Origin: Novosphingobium resinovorum
Lineage (GTDB): Bacteria; Pseudomonadota; Alphaproteobacteria; Sphingomonadales; Sphingomonadaceae
Assembly: GCF_001742225.1 (NCBI RefSeq)
Contig: NZ_CP017075.1
Coordinates: forward strand, 3,038,001-3,102,000
Direction of reading: 5' to 3'
Length of the DNA: 64,000 bases
The stretch's first letter is position 1; every line of letters starts with the position of its first letter. Of this stretch, positions 43,954 to 53,405 are shown in pieces. The notes below the pieces were generated by a model. It ran no database searches and was not told where the DNA came from. It worked only from the letters and a program-made list of their open reading frames with translations. The position numbers and the translations under genes were made by a program.

Positions 43954-46095
43954 TTATTCAGCGGCGACCATGTGCTGCTCTTCCTCGTCGTCAGCCGGAT
44001 CGTCCTCCTCACCATCGCCCGAGAGGAAATCGGGCAGATCGTCGGCTTCAGCGTCGGTGGCCTGCGCCACGTCCGCCTCGATATCCACATCCACCATACG
44101 CAGCGGCTCGGGCAGCCAGCCGGTATCGGCCAGCAGACGCTCGGCTTCTTTCGCCATGTCGCCCTTCTTCAGATGCTCGATCAGCTCAGCAGCACGGTCA
44201 CCGGCGCCTTCGCGGACGGCCTCAATGATACGCGGCTTGGTCACGCGGCCGAGATAATTGCCGACCGTCGGCTGCCAGCCCACCGCCACCATGTCGAGGC
44301 CGGTCGAACGCGCCAGCCGGTCGGCCTGCGAAAGGCGGATCTCCAGCCCGTGCTGGCTGACGCCCATGCCGCTATAAGGGTTCGGCTTCTCGTAGAGCGC
44401 GTTGACGCCGAAGCTCACGCAATGGGCGAGCAGGTCCATGCGGGATCCGTCGTCCAGATCGACCAGCCAATCCCAGAGCGCCGCATCATCGGCCGGGATA
44501 TGATCGCCCCAGCGTTCATGCCGGTCCTGGATTGCCTTGGCCGAGGCGCTGTCGCGCAGATCCTCGGCCTGCGCCGGGAAATGCACCTCGCGGACCTGCG
44601 CCTCCAGGCAGCCCTTGGTGGAATGCGGCAGGAAGCAATCCGTCACCAGCCGGTGCAACAGCGCTGTCATCGCGACATGCGGGCTCGATGCCACGGCATC
44701 GCGCAGCGCCAGCGTGCGATGGGCGGTCAGCTCGCTGACCAGCCGGTCGGGCAGCGGCTTGATGGCATCGATCTCGTCTTCCTCTTCCGGCTCGGGGGAT
44801 TGGCCGCCGAGCATGATGACCGCGCGCTGGTGGCTGGCCTGCGGTTCGGCCCGTTGAAGGACTTCCCCGGTCTCGGGATCGACGACTTCCGCCTCCGGTT
44901 CCGCCGGCGCTTCATCCTCGGGGCGAACATAGCCGCGTTCGACCAGCAAGATGCCATCGGCATCAATGCTGATGAAGACGCCTGCCTTACAGATCTGGTC
45001 CGGGTCGAAGGTCATCGGACGGCGCTCGAAAGCCTCCAGCGCCTGCTCGATCTCGCCCAGACGGGTATCGATCTCGTCGGGCAATTCATCGGCCTCGGCA
45101 TATTCGGCTTCGAGCCGGTCATATTCCTCGCGCAACGCCTCGCGGGTGGCGCGCTCGTCCTCGGCCAGATCGACCGTGGTGCCTACAAGCTGGCGAAGGC
45201 CATGATCGTGACCGTAGGGGAAGGTCATGGCGACCTCGACCCACTTCCAGCCCTCGGTGGCGATGGTTTCCGCTTCGGATTGCAGCTTCTCGTTCGCCAG
45301 CCGGTCGAGCAGCACCGGGTCCTGGAGCCAACCGCCATCATCCTGCTGGAACAGATCGCGCAGTACACAGCCACCGGCTTCCTCATAGGCGTCGATGCCG
45401 ACAAGCACCGCCCGCTTGTCGGCGGCACGCACCGTGGTCTCGGTCAGCAGTCGGCGGATGGTATATGGCTCTTTCTGCCAGCCGTCTTTGATCGCCTCCC
45501 AGACCTGTTCCTGGCGGGCATGGTTAGAGGTGACGGTAAAGGCCATGAGCTGTTCCAGCGTCATGCCGTCCTCGGCATAGATGTCGAGCAGAGTGGGTGA
45601 GACCGAAGCCAGTCGCAGGCGCTGTTTCACCACCTTGGCATCAACGAAGAAGGCGGCCGCGATGGCTTCCTCGGTCATGCCCTTCTCGCGCATGGTCTGG
45701 AAGGCGCGGAACTGGTCGAGCGGATGCAGCGGGGCGCGTTCGATATTCTCGGCCAGTGACACCTCGTCGATCAGCACATCGCCGGTTACCTCGGACACCA
45801 CGCAGGGCACCGGGGCGACCTTGGCGAGGCGCTTTTGCTTCACCAGCAGTTCCAGCGCCCGGAAGCGCCGGCCGCCGGCGGGCACCTCGAACATGCCGGT
45901 CTCCACGCCATCGTCATTCAGCACCGGGCGGACATGCAACGACTGGATCAGACCGCGGCGGGCAATGGACTCGGCCAGTTCCTCGACCGAGACACCGGCC
46001 CTGACGCGCCGGACGTTGGACTGGGAAAGCACCAGCTTGTTGAACGGAATGTCGCGCGAGGACGACAGGGTGATCTTCTGAACGGCAGTGGCCAT
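43954..46095 (-). CDS. parB: ParB/RepB/Spo0J-family protein (ICE type)
   Basis: A 713-residue ParB-like protein. The N-terminal ParB/Srx-type domain has SQSNVRRVRAGVSVEELAES, VPAGGRRFRALELL and the CTP-binding-region phrase SLAENIERAPLHPLDQFRAF. The helix-turn-helix region includes EEAIAAAFFVDAKVVKQRLR. The long C-terminal region with acidic, Glu/Asp-rich segments is typical of ICE ParBs and unlike the roughly 300-residue chromosomal type. It has its own type A leader (46109-46152) and a tandem terminator, and lies far from parA. A role beyond partition, such as regulation or nuclease activity, is possible. Confidence 0.88.
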   Translation of the reverse strand: MATAVQKITLSSSRDIPFNKLVLSQSNVRRVRAGVSVEELAESIARRGLIQSLHVRPVLNDDGVETGMFEVPAGGRRFRALELLVKQKRLAKVAPVPCVVSEVTGDVLIDEVSLAENIERAPLHPLDQFRAFQTMREKGMTEEAIAAAFFVDAKVVKQRLRLASVSPTLLDIYAEDGMTLEQLMAFTVTSNHARQEQVWEAIKDGWQKEPYTIRRLLTETTVRAADKRAVLVGIDAYEEAGGCVLRDLFQQDDGGWLQDPVLLDRLANEKLQSEAETIATEGWKWVEVAMTFPYGHDHGLRQLVGTTVDLAEDERATREALREEYDRLEAEYAEADELPDEIDTRLGEIEQALEAFERRPMTFDPDQICKAGVFISIDADGILLVERGYVRPEDEAPAEPEAEVVDPETGEVLQRAEPQASHQRAVIMLGGQSPEPEEEDEIDAIKPLPDRLVSELTAHRTLALRDAVASSPHVAMTALLHRLVTDCFLPHSTKGCLEAQVREVHFPAQAEDLRDSASAKAIQDRHERWGDHIPADDAALWDWLVDLDDGSRMDLLAHCVSFGVNALYEKPNPYSGMGVSQHGLEIRLSQADRLARSTGLDMVAVGWQPTVGNYLGRVTKPRIIEAVREGAGDRAAELIEHLKKGDMAKEAERLLADTGWLPEPLRMVDVDIEADVAQATDAEADDLPDFLSGDGEEDDPADDEEEQHMVAAE

Positions 46096-46108
46096 GTCAG
46101 TTACTCCA

Positions 46109-46152
46109 TGACGGACGCCGGGGAGCCTCTCTCTCCGGCTATCAGCCCGTCA
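46109..46152 (-). promoter_or_regulatory. Leader hairpin type A (upstream of parB)
   Basis: Outer arms TGACGG (46109-46114) and CCGTCA (46147-46152). The inner helix pairs GCCGG with CCGGC, and the loop contains GAGAGAGG. The stem ends 14 bases before the parB ATG. Compared with the 42780 copy, the inner helix has a C-G pair where that copy has U-G, a change compatible with RNA pairing. Confidence 0.6.
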
Positions 46153-46209
46153 CGAAAATCCCATCCCTCCTTTTCCTCTCCTGGCTGCCGCCCGCCAAAT
46201 CCCCGTCCA

Positions 46210-46698
46210 TCAGATCTCACCGCGGCTCCGCAGGCTGACCTCCCGTCTGCCACCCACGATGATATGATCATGCAGCGCCACGCCCAGGACCTTGCAGGCC
46301 TTCTGGATTTCCTTGGTCATCGCCAGATCCGCAGCCGAAGGCTCGGGATCGCCGGATGGGTGATTGTGGACGATGATCAGCGCACTGGCGTTGAGTGCCA
46401 GGCCCCGCCGCAGCACTTCCCGGGGATAGACCGGGGCATGATCAACCGTGCCTATGGCAAGACATTCGTCCGAGATGAGCCGGTTCTTCCGGTCGAGATA
46501 GAGGACATGGAAGCGCTCGACATCACCCCGGATGGTCAGCGCGCAATAGTCCAGAACCGCCTGCCATGTGGATAGAACCGGATTCTGGTTGAGATGGCGC
46601 AGCAGGATCTGGCGCGCCTCGTAGACAACGGCCTGCTCCTGCGCTGAAAACTGGCACGGCTGCCGATTGATAGCGAGTTTGCTCATGTGTCGCGTCAT
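46210..46698 (-). CDS. radC: RadC-like JAB-domain protein
   Basis: A 162-residue RadC/JAB1-MPN domain protein. The metalloprotease-type motif is complete: HNHPSGDPEPSAAD with H111, H113, S115 and D124, preceded by VLYLDRKNRLISDECLAIGT and VYPREVLRRGL. The N-terminal HhH domain of chromosomal RadC is mostly missing, as is common for mobile-element copies. The biochemical role is unknown. A stem CGTGGT (46702-46707) / ACCACG (46743-46748) ends four bases before the ATG. MSKLAIN, five codons in, is an alternative start. Confidence 0.88.
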   Translation of the reverse strand: MTRHMSKLAINRQPCQFSAQEQAVVYEARQILLRHLNQNPVLSTWQAVLDYCALTIRGDVERFHVLYLDRKNRLISDECLAIGTVDHAPVYPREVLRRGLALNASALIIVHNHPSGDPEPSAADLAMTKEIQKACKVLGVALHDHIIVGGRREVSLRSRGEI

Positions 46699-46849
46699 GA
46701 TCGTGGTTCCCGACGGGCAGCCGGCCCGGCGCCGGAACTTTCACCACGTCACGACGAGAGACGCCGCCCTCTACCTCCGAGAGAGCGGCGCAAAACGCAA
46801 AGCCAGACAGCCGGATCTCAGGCTTTCCGGCTTTCTGTATCGGTGGGAT

Positions 46850-47221
46850 TCAAGGTCCGTGCAGTATCACTGCGGAACCGGCGGACAGGATTTTCTCGGC
46901 TGCGCGAATGCTGCCAGCCATGCGCGCAGCTTCAGCCCAGACCGAGATCGGGAATATGCCGGTAAAAAGCACGTCCCGCTCGATCCCCATGCCGAAGGGG
47001 AGCCGGATCGCCTCCAGCTCACCGAAGCACCAGCTACCGAGTTCGGGATAGCCGATGTCGGCCAGACCAAACATGATGTCGCCGTCCTCGTCCAGCTCGG
47101 TCGCAAGCCAGACGCCTGCGCCAAGGGGATTGTAGAATTTGACGACGGGGATGTGATCCACATCGCTCTGCCGGCCATTGGCGAGGAGCTGCGCGCGCTG
47201 TGTGCGGGTCAGGAGGATCAT
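46850..47221 (-). CDS. DUF2958 domain protein
   Basis: A 123-residue protein with the DUF2958 pattern: VVKFYNPLGAGVWLATELDE, IMFGLADIGYPELGSWCFGE and FPISVWAEAARM. The family is small, soluble and ICE-associated, with no assigned activity. It overlaps the stop of the ArdC gene by four bases, so the two are co-expressed and may share a role in establishment after transfer. Confidence 0.87.
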   Translation of the reverse strand: MILLTRTQRAQLLANGRQSDVDHIPVVKFYNPLGAGVWLATELDEDGDIMFGLADIGYPELGSWCFGELEAIRLPFGMGIERDVLFTGIFPISVWAEAARMAGSIRAAEKILSAGSAVILHGP

Positions 47222-48177
47222 GCCGCAGCCCTCCGCTCGATGAGATTGTCGTGCGGTTCGGCATGCTCCTCATCGGGCAAATGCGCCAACAGCCAGTCGG
47301 CCGCCTTGCTGGCCTGAGAGGCGGCGCGGACGATGGCGCGATTATCCTCGCGCAGCACTTCGAGCCAGGAACCGATATAATCGGCATGGCGCACGGTCGG
47401 CACGATTCCGAGCGAGGCGCAGCAGAAAGCCGCGTTCATCTCGGCTACCAGTTCCTCGAAGGCGTATTTCTTGGTGCCGAAGCTGCCCGAAAAATCCCGC
47501 CCCAACCGCGAGGCATGACCCGTGGCGTGGCCCATCTCGTGCAGGGCGGTCCTGTGCCAATTGATGGACTCGAAATAGGCAGCCGGCGGTGGCACCTGGA
47601 CGTAGTCGAGCGACGGGACATAGAAGGCACGATCGCCGCCGATGCGGACGTCGATGCCGGTTGCGCCGATCAGTGCCTCGACTCTCGGCTCGATCATGCC
47701 GGGCGGCGGTGGTGGCGCTTCAACGGCAATGTCCTCGGGCAAACCCTCGCACTGCGCCGCGTTGAACACGGTAAAGCGCTTCAGGAAGGGAATGCTGCCT
47801 GCTTCTTCGCCTGTTTCCCTGGCGCGGCGTTTCTCGTCCTCGGGGGTGAAACGGTCGGCATAGACCACGGTGGTGCCACGCTCGCCCTTGCGGACATTGC
47901 CGCCGAGCGACAGGGCCTGGCGGAAGGTGAGCCAATGTTGGGTCGGATAGCCGTATTGGACCACGGCGCCCCAGAGGATCAGGACGTTGATCCCGGAATA
48001 CTGCCGCGCCGTCGCGGCGTTCCTCGGCATGGCCAGCGGTGCTTTCGCCGCCGCCGTCCCCCAGGGCTGGACCCAGGGCAGCCGCCCGTCCTCCAGCTCG
48101 CCGATGATCTTGTTGGTGATGTCGTCGTGGAGATTGCTGCGGGCGCCGCCTGCGCGCGCGCTGTCCTGTCTGGCCAT
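47218..48177 (-). CDS. ardC: ArdC-like antirestriction / zinc metalloprotease protein
   Basis: A 319-residue protein. The N-terminal ArdC domain, which binds single-stranded DNA in the RSA plasmid homologue, includes NKIIGELEDGRLPWVQPW, YSGINVLILWG and RKGERGTTVVYADRF. The C-terminal metalloprotease-like domain has HEMGHATGH near residue 214 and the downstream Glu in FEELVAEMNAAF. ArdC proteins protect transferring DNA from restriction. The start MARQDSARAGG (48177) is chosen over an upstream in-frame start because it follows the ribosome-binding site GGAG and the type A leader hairpin. Confidence 0.9.
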   Translation of the reverse strand: MARQDSARAGGARSNLHDDITNKIIGELEDGRLPWVQPWGTAAAKAPLAMPRNAATARQYSGINVLILWGAVVQYGYPTQHWLTFRQALSLGGNVRKGERGTTVVYADRFTPEDEKRRARETGEEAGSIPFLKRFTVFNAAQCEGLPEDIAVEAPPPPPGMIEPRVEALIGATGIDVRIGGDRAFYVPSLDYVQVPPPAAYFESINWHRTALHEMGHATGHASRLGRDFSGSFGTKKYAFEELVAEMNAAFCCASLGIVPTVRHADYIGSWLEVLREDNRAIVRAASQASKAADWLLAHLPDEEHAEPHDNLIERRAAA

Positions 48178-48190
48178 CGGAATGTCTCCG

Positions 48191-48232
48191 CGACGGGCGC
48201 CGGAGGCCACTCCTCCAACCCTCAACCCGTCA
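48191..48232 (-). promoter_or_regulatory. Leader hairpin type A (upstream of ardC)
   Basis: Outer arms GACGGG (48192-48197) and CCCGTC (48226-48231). The inner helix GUUGGAGG / CCUCCGGC has eight pairs, two of them G-U. It ends 14 bases before the ardC ATG, the same distance as at 42780 and 46109. Confidence 0.6.
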
Positions 48233-48459
48233 CGGAAAACCCGTCTGCACTCTCACTCTCGGGGCGTTGCGGGGCGCCCCCGCAGAAGGGGTCGGCCGAG
48301 ACCTTGGCTCGGCCGCAGGGGAAGGCTTTCCCCTCAAGTCTTTGCCAGTCTCGGTGCGCTCACGGGCGGATGCTTTATGCCCCTCTGGTTTCAAGCCAGG
48401 CGCGAAGATGACTGATCGATCTCGTGCTGCGCTGGAGGTGCCCCTCTCTGCGTGCTGTG

Positions 48460-51400
48460 TCAGTTTGGCCTAAGCGATATCTGAAGCTCCGATAATTCTT
48501 GGATAAAGTCGTCGTCCATACCCGAGAAGAGGCTAATCAATTCATCTTGGCGCGGTTGGCCAAAGGCCAGCCGGTAAGTGGCCAGAGATGTGATGAGATC
48601 CTTGTAGCGTTCCTTCTCGCGGCTGAAGGGCGGAATGAGGACGACCCGCTCAATCTTGTGATTACCTGGGTAGACCCAGAACGGAATGATGTCTCCCGAG
48701 CGGCCCTTTGAAACCTCATCAGCTTGCGCTGCCTCAAACATGGAGACCCATGGTGATTGCCTGCTCTGCGCAGCGAGAGGAGTGGCCGAAAAAGCAGCGA
48801 CGACATTGCGCCGAACAGCATGGTTTTTGTAACGATGGACCCGTCCTTCACGCTGCTCGATATCAACAGGGTTCCTCGGGAGGTTCCAATGCACAATCCG
48901 GGAGCAGTAGGGATGAAAATCCAATCCTTCCTGTCCAATCGACGTGGAAGCGAGAACAAATGGCCGAAACGGCGACTTGAAAGCTGCCTGGACCACGGAT
49001 GTTCGGCGTACACCCTTTTCTTCCTCGGCTTTTGTTGCAAAACGCATGGCGAAACGGGCGCGCACTTCGAATGTCTGATCATACAGACGACCCGCTTTTG
49101 TCGACCAGTGGTCCAACGTGATCTGGGCAGGGCGCAAGGCGACCACAGCAATCACGTTTGATGCAATGATCTTCGCGCGATCCTGCGGGGCTAAGTTTTC
49201 GGCGCGCTCGCTTTCCAGGACGAGCTGAAGATATTCGTCCAAAACCGCCGGAAGGTCGTTTCGCGCGGCGTGCTCTATGATATCGCGCCAATAATTGAGA
49301 GGCGAGGTTTCAGCGAGCAATGCGCGGGTTTCGGGTTGATTGTATAGGCTGCGAAAACCGAGCGCGATCCCGATTGATGCACTGATCAATACGGGGTCGT
49401 CTGTGGCGATCTCCGGGCAAAGTCGCGAAAGTGCACGCAGCGCACATACCGCAGGCGAGCCAAGCGCAAGGCTGGCGAGCTTTTCGATCACTGTGTCAGG
49501 GTCGACATCGCCCTGATGCTCGTCAGTTTGGAGTGCATCGCGAAGTGTGGCGATGGTCCGAGACATCGCTCCATGTTCGTCGTGCGCCTCATGGTCAACG
49601 ACGCCGACATTCGACCATTCCACTTCGCGCTCGAGCGTCCTGTCCAGGGCAAGTGCGAGGAGCCGGTCACTTGTTTGAGCGAATTCTGCGATGGCGTCCA
49701 CCGCAAGCTGTTCACGCAGAACCATGCAGGCTTGAGCGTGCAAAATATCGTAGCTTTCAGCGCGGCCGAACCGCCGCTCCAAAGCGAGAGGATCAACAAG
49801 CTCTGCCAACGACGGCGACGGGTAGAGCATCGGCATAAGCTCATCGACGCCAATCGGCCTGCTGGTCCGGCTGACAAGATCCGGCGACATACCCATTCGG
49901 CGGCTCGCCTCGTGCGAAAGCAAAGCCGCGATCGCATCCGGCACCATTGACCAATCTGAGAAGACCAATGCCTTTGTGGCCGACCTTGGCGTGCCGAATG
50001 AGGGACGCGATGGCGGGATCCAGAGCGATCGATCAAGGGCGTCATTGAACGCCAGATCCGCAAGGGCACGCATCCTCCCATTGCGAAATGGAATCGCCGC
50101 GTAGTCCTCAACCTGTTTTTTGCTGATGAAGTGCGTTGAGGCCTCTCTAATGGCCTTGCACAGTTCTGCGGCCGGCTTGGGTTTCAATGCCTGAAGCCGG
50201 TCGCGCAGCTTGTACCCCCTCATGAAGTTCAACAGGTAAGGAGCCGATTTCCAGTACTCGACGATGCTGGGAGCACCTACGAGTTCTGCAACTTTCGCTA
50301 CTGCCTTCGCCTCTCGCAGATCATCGGTGGCGATCGCTACCTCGGGCATGACTTCTTGGACGAGCGAATTGCGATCTTCGGTAGAATCAACGCGTTCAGT
50401 GCGGGCAATGACCTGGCTCAGGATACCATGTAGTCTGTCTCGTTGCGCTACTGCTGCCGCTCGGGCATCTGGCATCGACTGGAGCGATCGCCTGAACTTG
50501 ATGAGCTCGCTCTTCAATTCCTCTACGCGAGCCGGGCCTTCAGCATCGCCGAACAGAAAGCGCATTGTCCGTAAAAAGTCGTCGTAATGCTCGCCCTCTT
50601 CCGGCGCATCGCTGCTCAGCGTTAGCATGCGATAAGGCGTGGCGGACAGAAGCAGGAGCCTCGCCTTCGACCCATCCTCCCCATTGTATGAGAACAAGGC
50701 CCGCGCCAATTCTGCGGCAGCTGCCTTTTCAGGCGCTACCTCGACATCATGATCGTGCAGGAGTTCAGCGAAGCGCTGGAATTCGTCGAGAATGATGAGG
50801 TCCGGCGTCAATGCGTCCACACAGATCTTCGCAAGCATTCGGCGCAACTCACCGATCATCGCTGCGGGGCGCTGGTCGTCGGGGTAATGGGGATGCTTGT
50901 GCCTTCTGGCGAGATCTGCCGCCTCACGAATCCTTTCGATAAATGTATCATCGACCACCCGGTTAAACTTATCAGCGATATCTCGCGAAATCCGTTCGCT
51001 TCGGATCCATGCCGTCCAGCCCGGCCAGTTCTCATCGGAAACGCCGCCACGGAACACTCGTTGGATGCCGCGATGGCGCAGACCGATACGCTCACGGAGC
51101 ATTTCAAAGATCAGCGCCCGTTCCGGTGCAGTCCCAAGGGATGACTTAAGGTCTAGCGCCGTTCCAGGGGTGAGGCTGATCAGATTGATGGTTCGCGAAG
51201 CAATCCCGCCTTCCTTCTCGATCTCAAGCGGCAACAGCGTAAGGCGGGTATTGAGTGGCTTGGTTGCAGAGCCCAGCCCATTGAGCGACTTGATGTTCTG
51301 TTCAGCAATCGCCTGATTGGAGCAGATGTAAACGATGTCGATGCGGTCGACCTTGCCCAGCAGGTGTTCGATGGTCTTCGCAATCACGCCGCGGGCAACC

Positions 51401-51546
51401 ATGGTTTTCCCGAGCCCGACCTCGTCAGCGACTAGGAACTGATCTGTCGGTGATTTATCCGTGAACAGCCTTCGAAAGACGTAGTCGACAGTCGTTTGCT
51501 GAAACGGCTTCAGCAACGCAAGGTGCTCGACAGCGCTGTAAGTCAC
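48460..51546 (-). CDS. SNF2/DEAD-like helicase of a PLD-DUF6361 defence locus
   Basis: A 1028-residue superfamily-2 helicase from the GTG at 51546, which overlaps the stop of the PLD gene (GTGA). Walker A is ADEVGLGKTMVARG near residue 40, motif II is LIILDEFQRF near 250, motif III is LLLSATPYRM, and the C-terminal helicase motifs are STSIGQEGLDFHPYCSRIVH and IEQREGRVHRY near 880. Together with the PLD and DUF6361 genes it resembles the three-gene design I recall being described as the Azaca anti-phage system. That name needs checking. A GTG start further upstream (51591) is possible but overlaps more. Confidence 0.82.
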   Translation of the reverse strand: MTYSAVEHLALLKPFQQTTVDYVFRRLFTDKSPTDQFLVADEVGLGKTMVARGVIAKTIEHLLGKVDRIDIVYICSNQAIAEQNIKSLNGLGSATKPLNTRLTLLPLEIEKEGGIASRTINLISLTPGTALDLKSSLGTAPERALIFEMLRERIGLRHRGIQRVFRGGVSDENWPGWTAWIRSERISRDIADKFNRVVDDTFIERIREAADLARRHKHPHYPDDQRPAAMIGELRRMLAKICVDALTPDLIILDEFQRFAELLHDHDVEVAPEKAAAAELARALFSYNGEDGSKARLLLLSATPYRMLTLSSDAPEEGEHYDDFLRTMRFLFGDAEGPARVEELKSELIKFRRSLQSMPDARAAAVAQRDRLHGILSQVIARTERVDSTEDRNSLVQEVMPEVAIATDDLREAKAVAKVAELVGAPSIVEYWKSAPYLLNFMRGYKLRDRLQALKPKPAAELCKAIREASTHFISKKQVEDYAAIPFRNGRMRALADLAFNDALDRSLWIPPSRPSFGTPRSATKALVFSDWSMVPDAIAALLSHEASRRMGMSPDLVSRTSRPIGVDELMPMLYPSPSLAELVDPLALERRFGRAESYDILHAQACMVLREQLAVDAIAEFAQTSDRLLALALDRTLEREVEWSNVGVVDHEAHDEHGAMSRTIATLRDALQTDEHQGDVDPDTVIEKLASLALGSPAVCALRALSRLCPEIATDDPVLISASIGIALGFRSLYNQPETRALLAETSPLNYWRDIIEHAARNDLPAVLDEYLQLVLESERAENLAPQDRAKIIASNVIAVVALRPAQITLDHWSTKAGRLYDQTFEVRARFAMRFATKAEEEKGVRRTSVVQAAFKSPFRPFVLASTSIGQEGLDFHPYCSRIVHWNLPRNPVDIEQREGRVHRYKNHAVRRNVVAAFSATPLAAQSRQSPWVSMFEAAQADEVSKGRSGDIIPFWVYPGNHKIERVVLIPPFSREKERYKDLITSLATYRLAFGQPRQDELISLFSGMDDDFIQELSELQISLRPN

Positions 51547-53405
51547 CGGCGCCCCCTCTTGCTCGTTACAAGCGGCTTGAAATTCTGCCACAGTGCCAGA
51601 AACTCCTTGGGAACAATGGTTTCTCCACCGTCTGGGTCTTCAAGCCGTTCGATTAGCCGGCCGATCTCTTCTAGCTCGCCGCTTTCTAGACTGAGCGCCC
51701 GCATCATCGGCTCGAGAAGCGAGGTGTTTCCCTCGCCCAAGCGACGAAGCCACTGACCTTCGCCGCCCGTGTCGCTTTCCAGAAAGCTTCCTTCACCAAG
51801 CGTGCCGAGCAGCAGACTGAGATAACGGAAGAAGTTGTCCACGTTCGCGATGTGGGCACGAAGAACAGCTGCGTCCCGGCCTTCTGGAACGCCGACCAAG
51901 CGCGCACCAAGTGTGAACGTCAGTTCCACCTTCGTCGCTTCATCGAGCAGCCGAATTCCGAGCCAGCGCGTAACGTCGCCAAGAGGAACAGCACCCAATG
52001 CAAGCTCTGTATCGGAGCCACACAGCAACCTGCCTACATCATATCCGCGTTCATTAGGGACTGTGATCGCCCGCACGAAGCACCTGACGCCATCCGGCAG
52101 CAGAACGTGCTTTTCTTTGGTGGCAATCTGCAGTTCAAGGTGGATCAGGTCGTCCTCTTCGGAACAGTGGAGATCAAGTGGCAGCGCCGAGATGTCTGAC
52201 CGCATCTTCTCCAGCGCCTTTTCCGCCGCCATGGCCGCGTCCTGCGTCGGTGGTTCGCTCGGCGTGTAGGTGGCGAGCAGCCGCTGGAACGCCTCGGAGA
52301 ACAGGACGTTGTCGATCGTACCCATGCGCGTCTTCGGACCGTCCAATGTTGCCATCACCTCGACATTTTGCGTCTTCCCGCGCTTGGTGGGAATCATCGC
52401 AGCCGTGGTAGCATTTGCCGAACCGAGGTGGATCTGGAGGCGCGATCCTCGCTCGACGAGGTAGGCTTTCGCATGAAGTCCCTCGAGATCGGCCGAACTT
52501 GGCCCATCCACTCCTTCAGCCTCATACTCCGTTGCACGCTCATCGAGAGTCGAGATCGTGAAAAGCTCGCGTGTCTCGGGATCTATCCAGTCGAGTTCCT
52601 CTGCTCTCGAGATGAGCCGGAGATTATCTCGCGAGCCGTATCCGTCGGACAGCCTTTTCAGCGCGGGAGCAGAGATAAAAGGTGAAAGAACCGCCAGCTT
52701 CTCGCCTCGGGGAAGCGCCCAGCCGTCACCATCAAGACCATTGACGGCGAAGCTGACCTTTGTTGCGCCAGCAGGCAGGCCCTCCCACCAGGTTCGTTCC
52801 AAATCCGAGATCAGCGAAGGCAGGAACTTGGGCGGCGCAGGCCGGGTGGCTGGATTGGCTAGCCTGGGCAGGGCCCGCAGCAACTTCGTCAGCGCGCGGT
52901 TATTCTCATTCTCCTCATCGTGTACTGCACCATCGAGAGCCAAAGCGAGATCCCAGCAACGATCATTTGTGAGGTTCCTCGACAGGATTGCCACTCTCAT
53001 TCGAACGGGATCGGTTTTCTTTTCGGGCTCGAAACGAATACACCACAGCTTCGGATGGAAGGCGCCTCCACCCGGCGCCGCAACTTCCACAATCGTCTTC
53101 TCGTAAAGTGCCATCAGCCTCGCAGCATTCGGGTGAGCCTCCTTGATGCGGCCCCGATCGCAATAGACGGCAATGCGGTCGGCCATCCGCTCGACACTCT
53201 GCAGCAACGCGAGAGGGCTTCGCAGCATTTCGTCTCTGTTCTCAGCATCGCGGAACACGATGCTGATCGGAATGGCAAGCGCCGTCTCAAAATCGAGTGA
53301 GTACGTCGTAGCGACGGCATGCCCGAACCTGTACCCATCCGGGGCACGAACAAGTGCAGTATAAAGCTCACGGTTCTCAGGGTCGAAAGACGAATCAGCC
53401 GACAT
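51543..53405 (-). CDS. Phospholipase D-like domain nuclease
   Basis: A 620-residue protein from the ATG at 53405 (MSADSSFDPENRELYTALVR), overlapping the DUF6361 stop by 11 bases. One HKD-type motif is visible near residue 310: HAKAYLVERGSRLQIHLGSA with the following NA. This matches PLD-like nucleases found with helicases in defence loci. The N-terminal region (GYRFGHAVATTYSLDFETAL) and C-terminal region have no recognised fold. It would probably be the DNA-cutting effector with the helicase encoded next. Confidence 0.8.
   Translation of the reverse strand: MSADSSFDPENRELYTALVRAPDGYRFGHAVATTYSLDFETALAIPISIVFRDAENRDEMLRSPLALLQSVERMADRIAVYCDRGRIKEAHPNAARLMALYEKTIVEVAAPGGGAFHPKLWCIRFEPEKKTDPVRMRVAILSRNLTNDRCWDLALALDGAVHDEENENNRALTKLLRALPRLANPATRPAPPKFLPSLISDLERTWWEGLPAGATKVSFAVNGLDGDGWALPRGEKLAVLSPFISAPALKRLSDGYGSRDNLRLISRAEELDWIDPETRELFTISTLDERATEYEAEGVDGPSSADLEGLHAKAYLVERGSRLQIHLGSANATTAAMIPTKRGKTQNVEVMATLDGPKTRMGTIDNVLFSEAFQRLLATYTPSEPPTQDAAMAAEKALEKMRSDISALPLDLHCSEEDDLIHLELQIATKEKHVLLPDGVRCFVRAITVPNERGYDVGRLLCGSDTELALGAVPLGDVTRWLGIRLLDEATKVELTFTLGARLVGVPEGRDAAVLRAHIANVDNFFRYLSLLLGTLGEGSFLESDTGGEGQWLRRLGEGNTSLLEPMMRALSLESGELEEIGRLIERLEDPDGGETIVPKEFLALWQNFKPLVTSKRGRR

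Noticed and set aside
43972..45600. Plus-strand open frame of 542 codons opposite parB
   Set aside because: A shadow of the ParB coding sequence; its composition mirrors the opposite strand and it has no family features.
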